Source: Chloracidobacterium thermophilum B (GTDB lineage: Bacteria; Acidobacteriota; Blastocatellia; Chloracidobacteriales; Chloracidobacteriaceae). Taken from it: DNA of 64,000 bases. Of the stretch, positions 9,132 through 16,208 are shown one piece after another. Position numbers and translations under genes: made by a program. Numbering within the stretch: the first letter of the stretch is position 1; every line of letters starts with the position of its first letter. The notes under the pieces are model-generated. The model had not been told where the DNA came from. It was given only the letters and a program-made list of their open reading frames with translations, and searched no databases. The stretch is taken from positions 496,001-560,000 of the forward strand of contig NC_016025.1 in assembly GCF_000226295.1 (NCBI RefSeq), written 5' to 3'.

Positions 9132-9581
9132 ATGAGCAACAAAAGTCTTTACGGCGAACAAATCATCTATCTGAGCAAGCACCCGAAGAACTTTCGGGCC
9201 ATCGAGAACGCACAGTACAAGTGTGAAGGGGCCAATCCGCTGTGCGGCGACCGGGTGACGGTCTATGTCAACGTCGGGCCCGATGACACGCTGGAAGATG
9301 TGGCTTTCCAGGGGGCCGGTTGTGCTATCTGCATGGCGTCCGCCTCGATGATGACCACCAGCGTCAAGGGCAAGAAGCGGGCCGAGGCCGAACAGCTCTT
9401 TGAGGAGTTTCACCGCCTTGTCAAGGGTGAGCTTGACCCCGCGCGTGAACCTCATCACCTCGGCAAACTCACCATGTTTGAGAACGTCAGCCACTATCCG
9501 GTGCGCGTCAAATGCGCCAGCCTGCCCTGGCATGCGCTGCACAATGCGCTGGAAAACCAGCCGGCAGCCTCAACCGAATGA
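9132..9581 (+). CDS. sufU: SufU sulfur-transfer/scaffold protein
   Basis: This 149-residue IscU-fold protein ends the suf operon. The three conserved cysteines are in GANPLCGD, GAGCAICMAS and VRVKCASLPWHAL, and the aspartate of PLCGD is the fourth zinc or cluster ligand. The insertion between the second and third cysteines (KKRAEAEQLFEEFHRLVKGE) is diagnostic of SufU rather than IscU. In Gram-positive systems SufU is a zinc-bound sulfur shuttle activated by SufS; the same role is inferred here from gene order. There is no SufE or SufA in the window. Confidence 0.93.
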   Translation: MSNKSLYGEQIIYLSKHPKNFRAIENAQYKCEGANPLCGDRVTVYVNVGPDDTLEDVAFQGAGCAICMASASMMTTSVKGKKRAEAEQLFEEFHRLVKGELDPAREPHHLGKLTMFENVSHYPVRVKCASLPWHALHNALENQPAASTE

Positions 9582-9698
9582 GCGACACAGGGCGCGCAGC
9601 GAGCCGAACGGCCACAGAGCCAGCAAGTCGCGCCCGGTTGAACCAAGCTGTCAAACTTGACCTGCCGCCACTGTGATTATCCCGTCTGCAACTGTTGG

Positions 9699-11012
9699 CT
9701 ATGGACGTTTCCGGCGCGCCAGGCGCGTCCGAACCGTCCCGTCTGGACGCGGCGGTGTCGCCTGAAGGGCCAGAAGTGCCGTCTGCACTCCTGACCGCGC
9801 ACCGGGCGGAACCCGCAGGCGATAGTTGGCCGGGACGGTATAGGTCAGCAGTTCCGGGTTGTAACTGCGGATGACTTCCGGTGAGAGACCGGCCTGGGCG
9901 GCAACAGTTCGCAGGTCCACCGTGGAGGTGACAGGCAACACGTCGTAGCGGAGTGGCGCTTCACGCGGCACATTGTGAAAGCCGTAGAGTTCCGGGTGCT
10001 TGGCGATGAGAATCATCGAAAGGATGATCGGCACATAGTTTTGCGTCTCACGGGGTAACAACCCCTGCCGCTGCAGTGACCAGAAATCCTGGTAACGGCT
10101 GCGTGCCAGCGCCCGCTCGACATTGCCTTCACCGCAGTTGTAGGCCGCCATCGCCAGCAGCCAGTCACCATTGAAGCGTTGGTGAAGCCATTTCAGATAG
10201 CGGGCAGCGGCACGGGTGGGCTGCTCGATGCCGCCCCGCTCGTCAATCCAGGCATTCTGCACCAGTCCGAACCGCGCTCCGGTGGAAGGAATAAACTGCC
10301 AGATGCCATAGGCAGCAGCCGGTGAAAGGGCGCCCGGATTCCACCCGGATTCGGCCTGAGCCAGCCATACCAAATCCTGCGGCACGCCTTCTTCAGCAAA
10401 GATGCGCCGGGCCAGGTCGAGATAGCGTCCGCTCCGGCGCAAACCATTGATGATTGTCGCCCGTCCGGCACCACGGGTGAAGTAGGCCAGAAACCGCCGG
10501 ACTTCAGGCGTCGCCGCCACGGCCGTGAAGTCCAGTTCACCACGCACTTCAACGTCGGCGAGATCAGCATCGGAGACCACAACATCCCGCAGCAGATCGA
10601 GCGGCGAAGGCGTAAAACGTTGCTCACCCCAGCCCACTTCGGTCTGCTGCATCTGGAGGTCGTAGTAGCGGATGCGCTCAATCAACTGGCGATAATAGGC
10701 GTTGAGCGCCGGATGCGCCCGCGCGCCGGTCGGGGATTCCAGCAACACATCCAGCGCCAGGTTGAAGTATTCGCGCGCCGACTCCGAACGGTTGGCATCA
10801 AACGCCCGTGTGCCCAGGACAAAGTAGTTCTCCGCCCGTTCGGTCAGGGCACGGACCCACTCCGGCGGCGGCTCATCGCCGGGAAGGTTCATTCCGGGAA
10901 AGACAAGGTCGCGGGGTGGCGCGGCTGGCAGCGCCGTTCCCTGGGCGGCTGCCGAACCGGTGAACAAGACCGCTCCCAAGCACCAAGCTATCCCAAACTG
11001 CCAAACCTTCAT
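9699..11012 (-). CDS. Membrane-bound lytic murein transglycosylase D-like protein with LysM
   Basis: The 437-residue protein begins with a signal peptide (LGAVLFTGSAAAQG) and carries a lytic transglycosylase SLT fold in its middle third: the catalytic glutamate lies in LVWLAQAESGWNPGALSPAAAYGIWQFIPSTG, followed by the AAYNCGEGNVERAL motif. The C-terminus (LRTVAAQAGLSPEVIRSYNPELLTYTVPANYRLRVPPG) is a LysM-like peptidoglycan-binding domain. It would cleave the glycan strand to 1,6-anhydromuropeptides in the periplasm. The order of parts matches MltD. It is a single gene, on the opposite strand to suf, and I see no clear terminator between the convergent ends. Confidence 0.88.
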   Translation of the reverse strand: MKVWQFGIAWCLGAVLFTGSAAAQGTALPAAPPRDLVFPGMNLPGDEPPPEWVRALTERAENYFVLGTRAFDANRSESAREYFNLALDVLLESPTGARAHPALNAYYRQLIERIRYYDLQMQQTEVGWGEQRFTPSPLDLLRDVVVSDADLADVEVRGELDFTAVAATPEVRRFLAYFTRGAGRATIINGLRRSGRYLDLARRIFAEEGVPQDLVWLAQAESGWNPGALSPAAAYGIWQFIPSTGARFGLVQNAWIDERGGIEQPTRAAARYLKWLHQRFNGDWLLAMAAYNCGEGNVERALARSRYQDFWSLQRQGLLPRETQNYVPIILSMILIAKHPELYGFHNVPREAPLRYDVLPVTSTVDLRTVAAQAGLSPEVIRSYNPELLTYTVPANYRLRVPPGARSGVQTALLALQATPPRPDGTVRTRLARRKRP

Positions 11013-11130
11013 TGATTTAACCCGTCAGAACGCATGCCGTGCTTCAGTTGTCGGCTGGCTGCTTCCACAGACAAACCCGATAGACTCTTGGCACCAGACA
11101 TCTGCCCGGTGCTATGGCATAGCCGCTAGG

Positions 11131-11742
11131 CTATACGCTTTGTTGTGTGGTCTGCAAGCCAGACGCTGCCTCTGGCTCCGGCTTGACGACTTCGAGCGTG
11201 GCGTGGATGTCCCGCGCCCGAATGATGAAACTGAGGTATTCCTCCCAGGTTTTGCGAAAGATTCGCCAGCGTGGATGCCGGTTGACGGCATTGACAAGCC
11301 AGGCCACGCCCAGCCAGCGCCACAGGCGCAGGAAGGTGATCTCGATGCGGAGCAGGCGAAAGCCGCCGCCAGCGTAGTGCGCCGCCGGATGCCCGACAGC
11401 GAAATAGTCAAAGCTGTAGGCGCTCAGATGCCAGCGGTGTGTCGGGTCATTCCACGAACCGAGCGACGAGTAATGCGGCGTCTCGATGTAGAGCCGCGCC
11501 CCCGGTGCTGCAATGCGGTGCAGTTCAGCCAGAAAGGCCGGAACCGAGGCCACGTGCTCGATGACGTGCCGGGCGTGGATTTCATCAAACGCCCCGTCAG
11601 GAAACGGATAGGGGATGACGTTCAAATCGTGGACGACATCCACGCCGGGCAAAGCCACCTGGTCTAATCCAATTGCCCCCGGCAGCTTCCGTCGTCCGCA
11701 ACCCACATCGAGCCGGCGGCATTCCCTCCGCGCAGCGTCCAT
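11131..11742 (-). CDS. Class I SAM-dependent methyltransferase
   Basis: The 203-residue protein has a Rossmann-fold methyltransferase core: motif I is LDVGCGRRKLPGAIGLD, followed by the acidic post-I segment VVHDLN, the FDEIHARHVIEHV motif IV and the PGARLYIETPHYSS motif. This arrangement is the Methyltransf_11 type often found in cell-surface polysaccharide or lipid modification. The substrate cannot be told. Its start is 2 bp from the stop of the truncated helicase gene at 11745 on the same strand, so the two probably form an operon. The C-terminal part contains several basic and aromatic residues but no recognised domain. Confidence 0.8.
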   Translation of the reverse strand: MDAARRECRRLDVGCGRRKLPGAIGLDQVALPGVDVVHDLNVIPYPFPDGAFDEIHARHVIEHVASVPAFLAELHRIAAPGARLYIETPHYSSLGSWNDPTHRWHLSAYSFDYFAVGHPAAHYAGGGFRLLRIEITFLRLWRWLGVAWLVNAVNRHPRWRIFRKTWEEYLSFIIRARDIHATLEVVKPEPEAASGLQTTQQSV

Positions 11743-11744
11743 GG

Positions 11745-13373
11745 TCAGTCTTCAACCGGCGGACGGCGAATGGCATAGATGGCCGCCCGCGCCTGCTCCG
11801 CCAGCTTGGGATGCGAAGCCGAAAGGCCGGCCAACTGCCCCAGCAAATCTGAGGTACGCAGCAACAGCCGCGCCACATCGCCTTCAACGGCTTCGGTCAT
11901 GGCCAGCAGGGCCTCCCAAGTGCACTGTCCATCGGCCCATGTCCACAGCAACCGGCCGGCATCGTAGTCAATCGTCATCGTGCAGTAGTTGTCATAGCGC
12001 GCCTGCACATCAGCAATGGCGTAGGCAATACCGCGCACCTGCCGCAGCGGACGCAGATATTCGGCGCGGGTTTCTTCATAGAGCGGAAACTCGCGGTCTT
12101 CGGCGGCAATGGCTCCACACAGGGCGGCCAGGTGACGCGGGCTTTCGACATCGAGGATGCCAGCCCGGATCAGCTCACCGACGAAAACCGCATTGTCCAC
12201 CCGCAACTGTGCGGCCCACCGCCCATCGGCCGTCGGCTGCCAATGCTGGTCAAGATAACCGTAGTGCTGCAACACAGCGACACATTTTTTGAAGCGTTCC
12301 CACAGACCGTTTTCGATTTCAGAGCAACGGGCCGCAAGGTGCTCATAGCGCCGCTGGGCTTCCAGCATTTCCGCTGCGCGGGGCGCACAGTTGCTGACCT
12401 GCGAGCACGTGGAACAGGGAAAATCGGCGGCGGCGGCTTCGAGCCGTCTTACCGTGTTCACAGCCGCTTCATAATCGGCGCGGGTGTCGGGATCATCAAG
12501 ATCGAGCTGCCGTTTGGCATTTTGCCAGCGGCGCAGTTGCTTGCGTGCTGCCGCCAGTTCACGGGCAATCGGACGGTACGCGGCAAAGGTCTGGGCGCGG
12601 TCGCCGGCCGGGCACAATTCGGCGTCGGCATCAAGCAGGGCTTTGACTTCCTGAAGTCGTGGCCGCAGGCGGTCAGCGAGCTTCCGGTTCTGAAAGTGCC
12701 GGAAACTGCGCTCGATGAGACTGCGGGCTGCCTGGGGCGACATTTTCTGAAGCAGGTTGAGCGCCATGGTGTAGTTGGCATCAAAGGCGCTTTCGACCGG
12801 CTCCGGCGGGCTGAGCAGTTTTTCGGCAATGACGTGCATATCCTGGAAGGGGCCGGGCACGAAAATGGCAAACCCGACCCGGTCACGTCCCCGCCGGCCG
12901 GCGCGGCCGGTCATCTGGGCCAGCTCGAAGGCCTTGATGTCCCGGTGGCCGTCATCGGAGCGCAGGCTGGAAGCCGTAATCACCACGGAGCGCGCTGGCA
13001 TGTCAATTCCGGCGGCCAGTGTCGAGGTCGCAAAAACGGCGCGCAGCGCGCCAGCCGCCATCGCCCGTTCGACGACGTGTTTCCAGGCCGGCAACTGGCC
13101 GGCGTGGTGGGCGGCAATGCCCTTTCGCAACAGCAAAAAGAACTGCCGGTGCTGTTCGACGTAGGTGGCTTCGTCGGGGTACTCCGCAACGATATTGGCA
13201 ATGCGCCGCTGCTGCTCGCTGGACAAATCCGGCAGGCGCGTCCGGCGGAAGCTGTCCACGGCTTCGTCACACCCACGGCGACTTGGAAGGAAGATGATGG
13301 CTGGCGTGAGGTCGTACTGAAGCAGTGTGTTCAGCACATCCGGGAAGGAAGCCGGTTCAAATGGCAGACGCAC
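11745..13373 (-). CDS. Superfamily II (Ski2/Mtr4-like) helicase C-terminal half; RecA1 domain absent
   Basis: The 542-residue product starts at the second RecA domain: ILPAIIFLPSRRGCDE-like motif IV, motif V (TSTLAAGIDMPA, 116-127) and motif VI (QMTGRAGRRG, 153-162), then a long helical DSHCT-like region ending near residue 535. There is no Walker A, no DEAD/DEVH box and no upstream sequence that could encode them; the frame closes with a stop shortly before the GTG start. Cysteines C320, C323 and C329 (CSTCSQVSNC) may bind metal. Without RecA1 it cannot hydrolyse ATP alone. It may be a relic or a partner for a separate RecA1 protein. The methyltransferase follows directly. Confidence 0.75.
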   Translation of the reverse strand: MRLPFEPASFPDVLNTLLQYDLTPAIIFLPSRRGCDEAVDSFRRTRLPDLSSEQQRRIANIVAEYPDEATYVEQHRQFFLLLRKGIAAHHAGQLPAWKHVVERAMAAGALRAVFATSTLAAGIDMPARSVVITASSLRSDDGHRDIKAFELAQMTGRAGRRGRDRVGFAIFVPGPFQDMHVIAEKLLSPPEPVESAFDANYTMALNLLQKMSPQAARSLIERSFRHFQNRKLADRLRPRLQEVKALLDADAELCPAGDRAQTFAAYRPIARELAAARKQLRRWQNAKRQLDLDDPDTRADYEAAVNTVRRLEAAAADFPCSTCSQVSNCAPRAAEMLEAQRRYEHLAARCSEIENGLWERFKKCVAVLQHYGYLDQHWQPTADGRWAAQLRVDNAVFVGELIRAGILDVESPRHLAALCGAIAAEDREFPLYEETRAEYLRPLRQVRGIAYAIADVQARYDNYCTMTIDYDAGRLLWTWADGQCTWEALLAMTEAVEGDVARLLLRTSDLLGQLAGLSASHPKLAEQARAAIYAIRRPPVED

Positions 13374-13526
13374 GTCGCAACTCCACGAACAGGATTGAAG
13401 CCATCTCTACCACTGGTGCGCCCTGGCGCAGGTGCGTGCTTGGCGTGTGGTCGCATACAGTGTACCGTAGGCTTTCCGGTCAACAGTGTGCTGCGGGACG
13501 TTACCCTAATCCGGGAGGAAACGGTG

Positions 13527-13817
13527 ATGGAAATTCTAACCCTGCAAAACCCTGACATTCAACACAACTGCACGGTCAAGAAAGTGGATGACAAAGGCAA
13601 GGAAAGTGTCTGCAACGGTCACCTGCGGGAATGGCTGACCGTGCCGGACGAGCTGCGCAAGCAGTTGAAGCCTGGAGAAACCTACTACCGGTGCCGCCGC
13701 TGCGGGGCTGTCTATCGCGGTCCAATACGTCGCCATCTGCGGGGCGTCCAGGTGTCCAACCGGTCCATCGTGCCGCAACCGCCGCTCCCGACGCAGTTTC
13801 CCGTCGTGGAGGTGTAG
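13527..13817 (+). CDS. Small zinc-ribbon-like protein of unknown function
   Basis: A 96-residue protein beginning MEILTLQNPDIQHNC. It has a good GGGAGG ribosome site nine bases before the ATG at 13527, which is why I choose this start over a much longer upstream reading that is antisense to the helicase. Cysteines come as HNC, VCNGH and a CxxC knuckle in YYRCRRCGAVYRGP, enough for one zinc site. The tail is rich in proline and valine. I do not recognise the family; it could be a nucleic-acid-binding zinc ribbon. A run of degenerate 7-bp repeats begins 8 bases after the stop codon. Confidence 0.65.
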   Translation: MEILTLQNPDIQHNCTVKKVDDKGKESVCNGHLREWLTVPDELRKQLKPGETYYRCRRCGAVYRGPIRRHLRGVQVSNRSIVPQPPLPTQFPVVEV

Positions 13818-13824
13818 CCACAGG

Positions 13825-13859
13825 GTGAATGGCGGATGGCGAATGGTGGGTAGTGGATA
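13825..13859. repeat. Degenerate heptad repeat array, site 1
   Basis: Five consecutive 7-bp units: GTGAATG, GCGGATG, GCGAATG, GTGGGTA, GTGGATA. They resemble the heptads at 14714, 16174 and inside IS copy 2. Nothing is coded here with confidence. Confidence 0.65.
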
Positions 13860-14072
13860 GCAGCCGGGGAGCATTCGTGCCTTATGGCATTGTTCCGAGG
13901 CTCCCTGACCGACTGGAGACGCGGCTGATTTTGTGCAGGAGCTCAAATCTCCTGCCGCAAGAGAACGTCAACAGCGTGTTGAGCGCCTGCGGCGAAATCG
14001 GGAAGCAGCCGATCAGGCTTGTGCAAGCACGGCGTCACTGACTGCTATCCACATTTCGACGGAGCGAAAATT

Positions 14073-14378
14073 ATGGAAACAAACATACGACAGACTCACG
14101 CAGATTTGATAAAGGCCATCACAGAGATTGCTGCGGCCATGCCCCTGGCGCGCACGGTACAACTTTATCAATTTGCGCTCTTCCTCAAAACACATCCGTT
14201 GCCCGGCGAAGAAACCTTTGAAGAAGTGGCAGCGGATGAAGCGATATGGGATACGCAATTTGCGGCAACCAACGATGATAAGCTGGCGGCGCTGGTAGTG
14301 GCAGTCGAAGCCGGGATAAATGAAGGTAAAGTATTGCCGATGTTCGATGCACACGGTGAATTCATCGAGCATCAATGA
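14073..14378 (+). CDS. Putative antitoxin of a RelE/ParE-type toxin-antitoxin pair
   Basis: The 101-residue product (METNIRQTHADLIKAITEIAAAMPLARTVQLYQFALFLK and on) is acidic towards its C-terminus and is predicted mostly helical, as expected for an antitoxin that wraps its toxin. The ATG at 14073 has a GGAGCG site seven bases upstream; a longer reading from 14019 has no such site. Its stop overlaps the toxin start by four bases (ATGA), which is the typical coupled arrangement. No classic DNA-binding motif is obvious. Identification rests on the neighbour and gene order. Confidence 0.7.
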   Translation: METNIRQTHADLIKAITEIAAAMPLARTVQLYQFALFLKTHPLPGEETFEEVAADEAIWDTQFAATNDDKLAALVVAVEAGINEGKVLPMFDAHGEFIEHQ

Positions 14379-14638
14379 ATTCACAAACCACTCCGTCATT
14401 CTGGAAACATTACTGGGCTTTGCCACCAGAAATCCGTCAGCGAGCACGGCAGGTTTACAAATTGTGGCGAGATAATCCAGCCCATCCAAGCCTTTTCTTC
14501 AAGCGAGTGAAAGAAAGCCAGCCAGTTTACTCAATACGCATTGGTTTGGGATACAGAGCGCTTGGATTGCTGAGAGGTGATACGGTAACGTGGTTTTGGA
14601 TTGGTACGCATGACGAATATGAACGGCTTCTCAAGTAA
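14375..14638 (+). CDS. RelE/ParE-superfamily toxin (HigB/RelE-like)
   Basis: An 87-residue basic protein that fits the RelE/ParE toxin fold: helical FWKHYWALPPEIRQRARQVYKLWRDNP followed by the beta-strand block VYSIRIGLGYRALGLLRGDTVTWFWIGTHDEYERLL, which is characteristic of this toxin group. Such toxins usually cleave mRNA at the ribosome. Lysine and arginine residues in the strand region could be catalytic. The start overlaps the antitoxin stop. Heptad repeat arrays lie on each side of the pair (13825 and 14714), which suggests a small mobile cassette. The toxin appears intact. Confidence 0.85.
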   Translation: MNSQTTPSFWKHYWALPPEIRQRARQVYKLWRDNPAHPSLFFKRVKESQPVYSIRIGLGYRALGLLRGDTVTWFWIGTHDEYERLLK

Positions 14639-14713
14639 AAATCAGCAAATACCCGCCCTGCCACCCAACATGGGCCTCCCAGCCGACGCCGCTTCGGGGC
14701 GCGACGGCATGCT

Positions 14714-14757
14714 GTATGGCTGGTGGCTGGTAATTAGTGGCTAGGACTGGGTATGGG
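14714..14757. repeat. Degenerate heptad repeat array, site 2
   Basis: Units in 7-bp phase include TGGTGGC, TGGTAAT, TAGTGGC, TAGGACT and GGGTATG. The array lies between the TA pair and the MNT/HEPN pair. It matches the reverse complement of the array at 16174-16208 in style (GCTGGTG, ATTGGTG). Confidence 0.6.
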
Positions 14758-14783
14758 CTTTGGAAGGTCATGAAGTTGGAAAC

Positions 14784-15104
14784 ATGATTGACGAACAAAC
14801 CCTGCAAGAAATTGTCCGGCGGATTGTGGCAGCGGCGCAGCCCAGCCGGGTGATCCTGTTCGGCTCCTATGGCCGTGGCGATGCCGACGCTGGCTCTGAC
14901 CTGGACCTCATGGTGATCAAACCGGAAGTGTCCGACCCGTACAGCGAAATGATCCGCCTGCACGAAGCCGTGGGCCCGATTGGCCCGGGGATGGACGTGC
15001 TGGTCTATTCCGAGGCCGAATACCAACGACGCAGCCAGGTACCGGGCACCGTCCTGTACTGGGCGCGCAAGGAAGGGAGGGCCTTGTATGGAGCCGCATC
15101 TTGA
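14784..15104 (+). CDS. mntA: MNT-family nucleotidyltransferase (MNT/HEPN antitoxin)
   Basis: The 106-residue protein has the minimal nucleotidyltransferase motif: GSYGRG at 27-32, then SDLDLMV with D39 and D41 as metal ligands. MntA antitoxins of this type AMPylate a tyrosine of the neighbouring HEPN RNase to silence it. The ATG at 14784 begins the domain directly; an upstream in-frame ATG at 14760 would add eight residues. The HEPN gene starts inside its 3' end (15088), so the two are translationally coupled. It appears intact although its partner is frameshifted. Confidence 0.85.
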   Translation: MIDEQTLQEIVRRIVAAAQPSRVILFGSYGRGDADAGSDLDLMVIKPEVSDPYSEMIRLHEAVGPIGPGMDVLVYSEAEYQRRSQVPGTVLYWARKEGRALYGAAS

Positions 15105-15514
15105 AGAGGCGTGGCGGTCACTGCGCCTGGCAGATCGTGACATCAAGGCTTTTGAAGTTCTGAAAAAGGAGCCGGAGGTTCATCTTTCCATTGTCTATTT
15201 CCACGCCCAGCAGGCAGTGGAGAAATCACTCAAGGCGGTCTTGTTTGCGCAACAGATCGAAATTCACGCGCACACACGATTTGGTCAAACTGGCGCGTCT
15301 GCTTGGGGATCAAGGCATCGTGTTGCCGGTCAAGGAAGAGCAACTCCGCCGACTCAATCCTTTTGCCGTTGCCTTCCGCTACGACGATATGGAAATCGCG
15401 CCTGTCGCACAGGAAGGTATGACGAGCCTGATTGCGGAGATTCGCCGCTGGGCAGAGGCAGAAGTGCGCGCGGCAACGAAACGTGAGGAAAGCTATGGCC
15501 CGGACGAGCATTGA
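15088..15514 (+). pseudogene. hepT: HEPN-domain toxin, frameshifted in a CA repeat
   Basis: The first frame reads MEPHLEEAWRSLRLADRDI through the HEPN helix YFHAQQAVEKSLKAVLF and IHAHT. The protein then continues in the next frame with DLVKLARLLGDQGIVLPV to EESYGPDEH. Restoring one CA unit in the GCGCACACACGAT tract near 15275 gives IHAHTHDLVKL, the normal HEPN sequence, so the gene has lost two bases in a dinucleotide repeat. As it stands, the product is truncated about halfway. HEPN toxins are RNases; this copy would be inactive unless slippage restores the frame. Sequencing error is an alternative. Confidence 0.8.
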
Positions 15515-15824
15515 CTGGCTCATCATCAACTTGCCCCCCAGCATCACTGGCGCTATGACTGCGAGACCCCCACTTTTGACCCGGTTGAAGGTCCGCCGCC
15601 CGGCCGGTTATGTGGCGGCCTCGGGCAATTCCCAGACCTTCGCCCCCGGCATCTTCGTGAAGATGGTACCGGTCAACGTTGGCGTCTGACCGGTTGTTGA
15701 CGGCGGTGGGTTTCGTATGACGCAAAAACCGCTGCGCAAGGGAACATCACCTGGCGCAGCGGTCTTGAGGTCCCGGACAGAAAAGGCGGCTGAAAAGCCC
15801 TTCGCAAGCTGAGCTTTTCCTGCT
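15515..15824. other. Intergenic stretch after the HEPN gene
   Basis: About 310 bp without a gene I can support. In the frame directly after the HEPN stop there is a stop-free reading (YDCETPTF, then GRLCGGLGQFPDLRPRHL, ending TGC at about 15698) with host-like codon use but no start codon and no family match, so it may be the tail of a decayed gene. The rpmB terminator lies at 15723-15764. Confidence 0.5.
15723..15764 (-). terminator. Rho-independent terminator downstream of rpmB
   Basis: On the minus strand ACCGCTGCGC pairs with GCGCAGCGGT around a 16-base loop and is followed by TTTTTG. It lies about 60 bases beyond the rpmB stop. Confidence 0.75.
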
Positions 15825-16061
15825 TCAGATTTTCCTGCCCTCTTCCCGCATTTTCTTCAGGACGTACTCAATCCCATACCGGTTGATGGTTTTGATGGCG
15901 CGCGCCGAAAGACGCAGCCGCACCCACCGGTTTTCACTCGGCACCCAAAACCGCTGCCGTTGCAGGTTGGGCAGAAAACGCCGCTTCGTACGGTTGTTCG
16001 CGTGCGATACGTTGTGGCCCGACATCGGGCGCTTTCCGGTCACTTGACAAACCTTGGCCAT
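15825..16061 (-). CDS. rpmB: 50S ribosomal protein L28
   Basis: The 78-residue basic protein is L28: the N-terminal [34 protein letters not shown] and the central [29 protein letters not shown] are the conserved family blocks. L28 sits at the large-subunit surface near the E site and helps 70S assembly. It has a single cysteine, so it is the zinc-free form. It is transcribed alone on the minus strand with its own terminator. The ATG at 16061 gives the standard length. Confidence 0.97.
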   Translation of the reverse strand: MAKVCQVTGKRPMSGHNVSHANNRTKRRFLPNLQRQRFWVPSENRWVRLRLSARAIKTINRYGIEYVLKKMREEGRKI

Positions 16062-16173
16062 GACATCTCACCTCGCTTCCCGCGCAGCTCCAAAAGTCGG
16101 TGTTTATAGCCCAAGTCGTTTTCGTCCGCAACCCGAAAACCAAAAGCACCCGGACTGGCCACCGTCTCACCAC

Positions 16174-16208
16174 ATCCAATCACCAATCACCAGCCACTGG
16201 TCACTAGT
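16174..16208. repeat. Degenerate heptad repeat array, site 3
   Basis: Units in phase are ATCCAAT, CACCAAT, CACCAGC, CACTGGT, CACTAGT. Read on the minus strand this is ACTAGTG, ACCAGTG, GCTGGTG, ATTGGTG, ATTGGAT. The array runs into the stop codon of the HEAT protein. Confidence 0.65.

Noticed and set aside
12132-13526. Long plus-strand reading upstream of the zinc-ribbon protein
   Set aside because: It is antisense to the helicase; only the part from 13527 has a ribosome site and its own motif.
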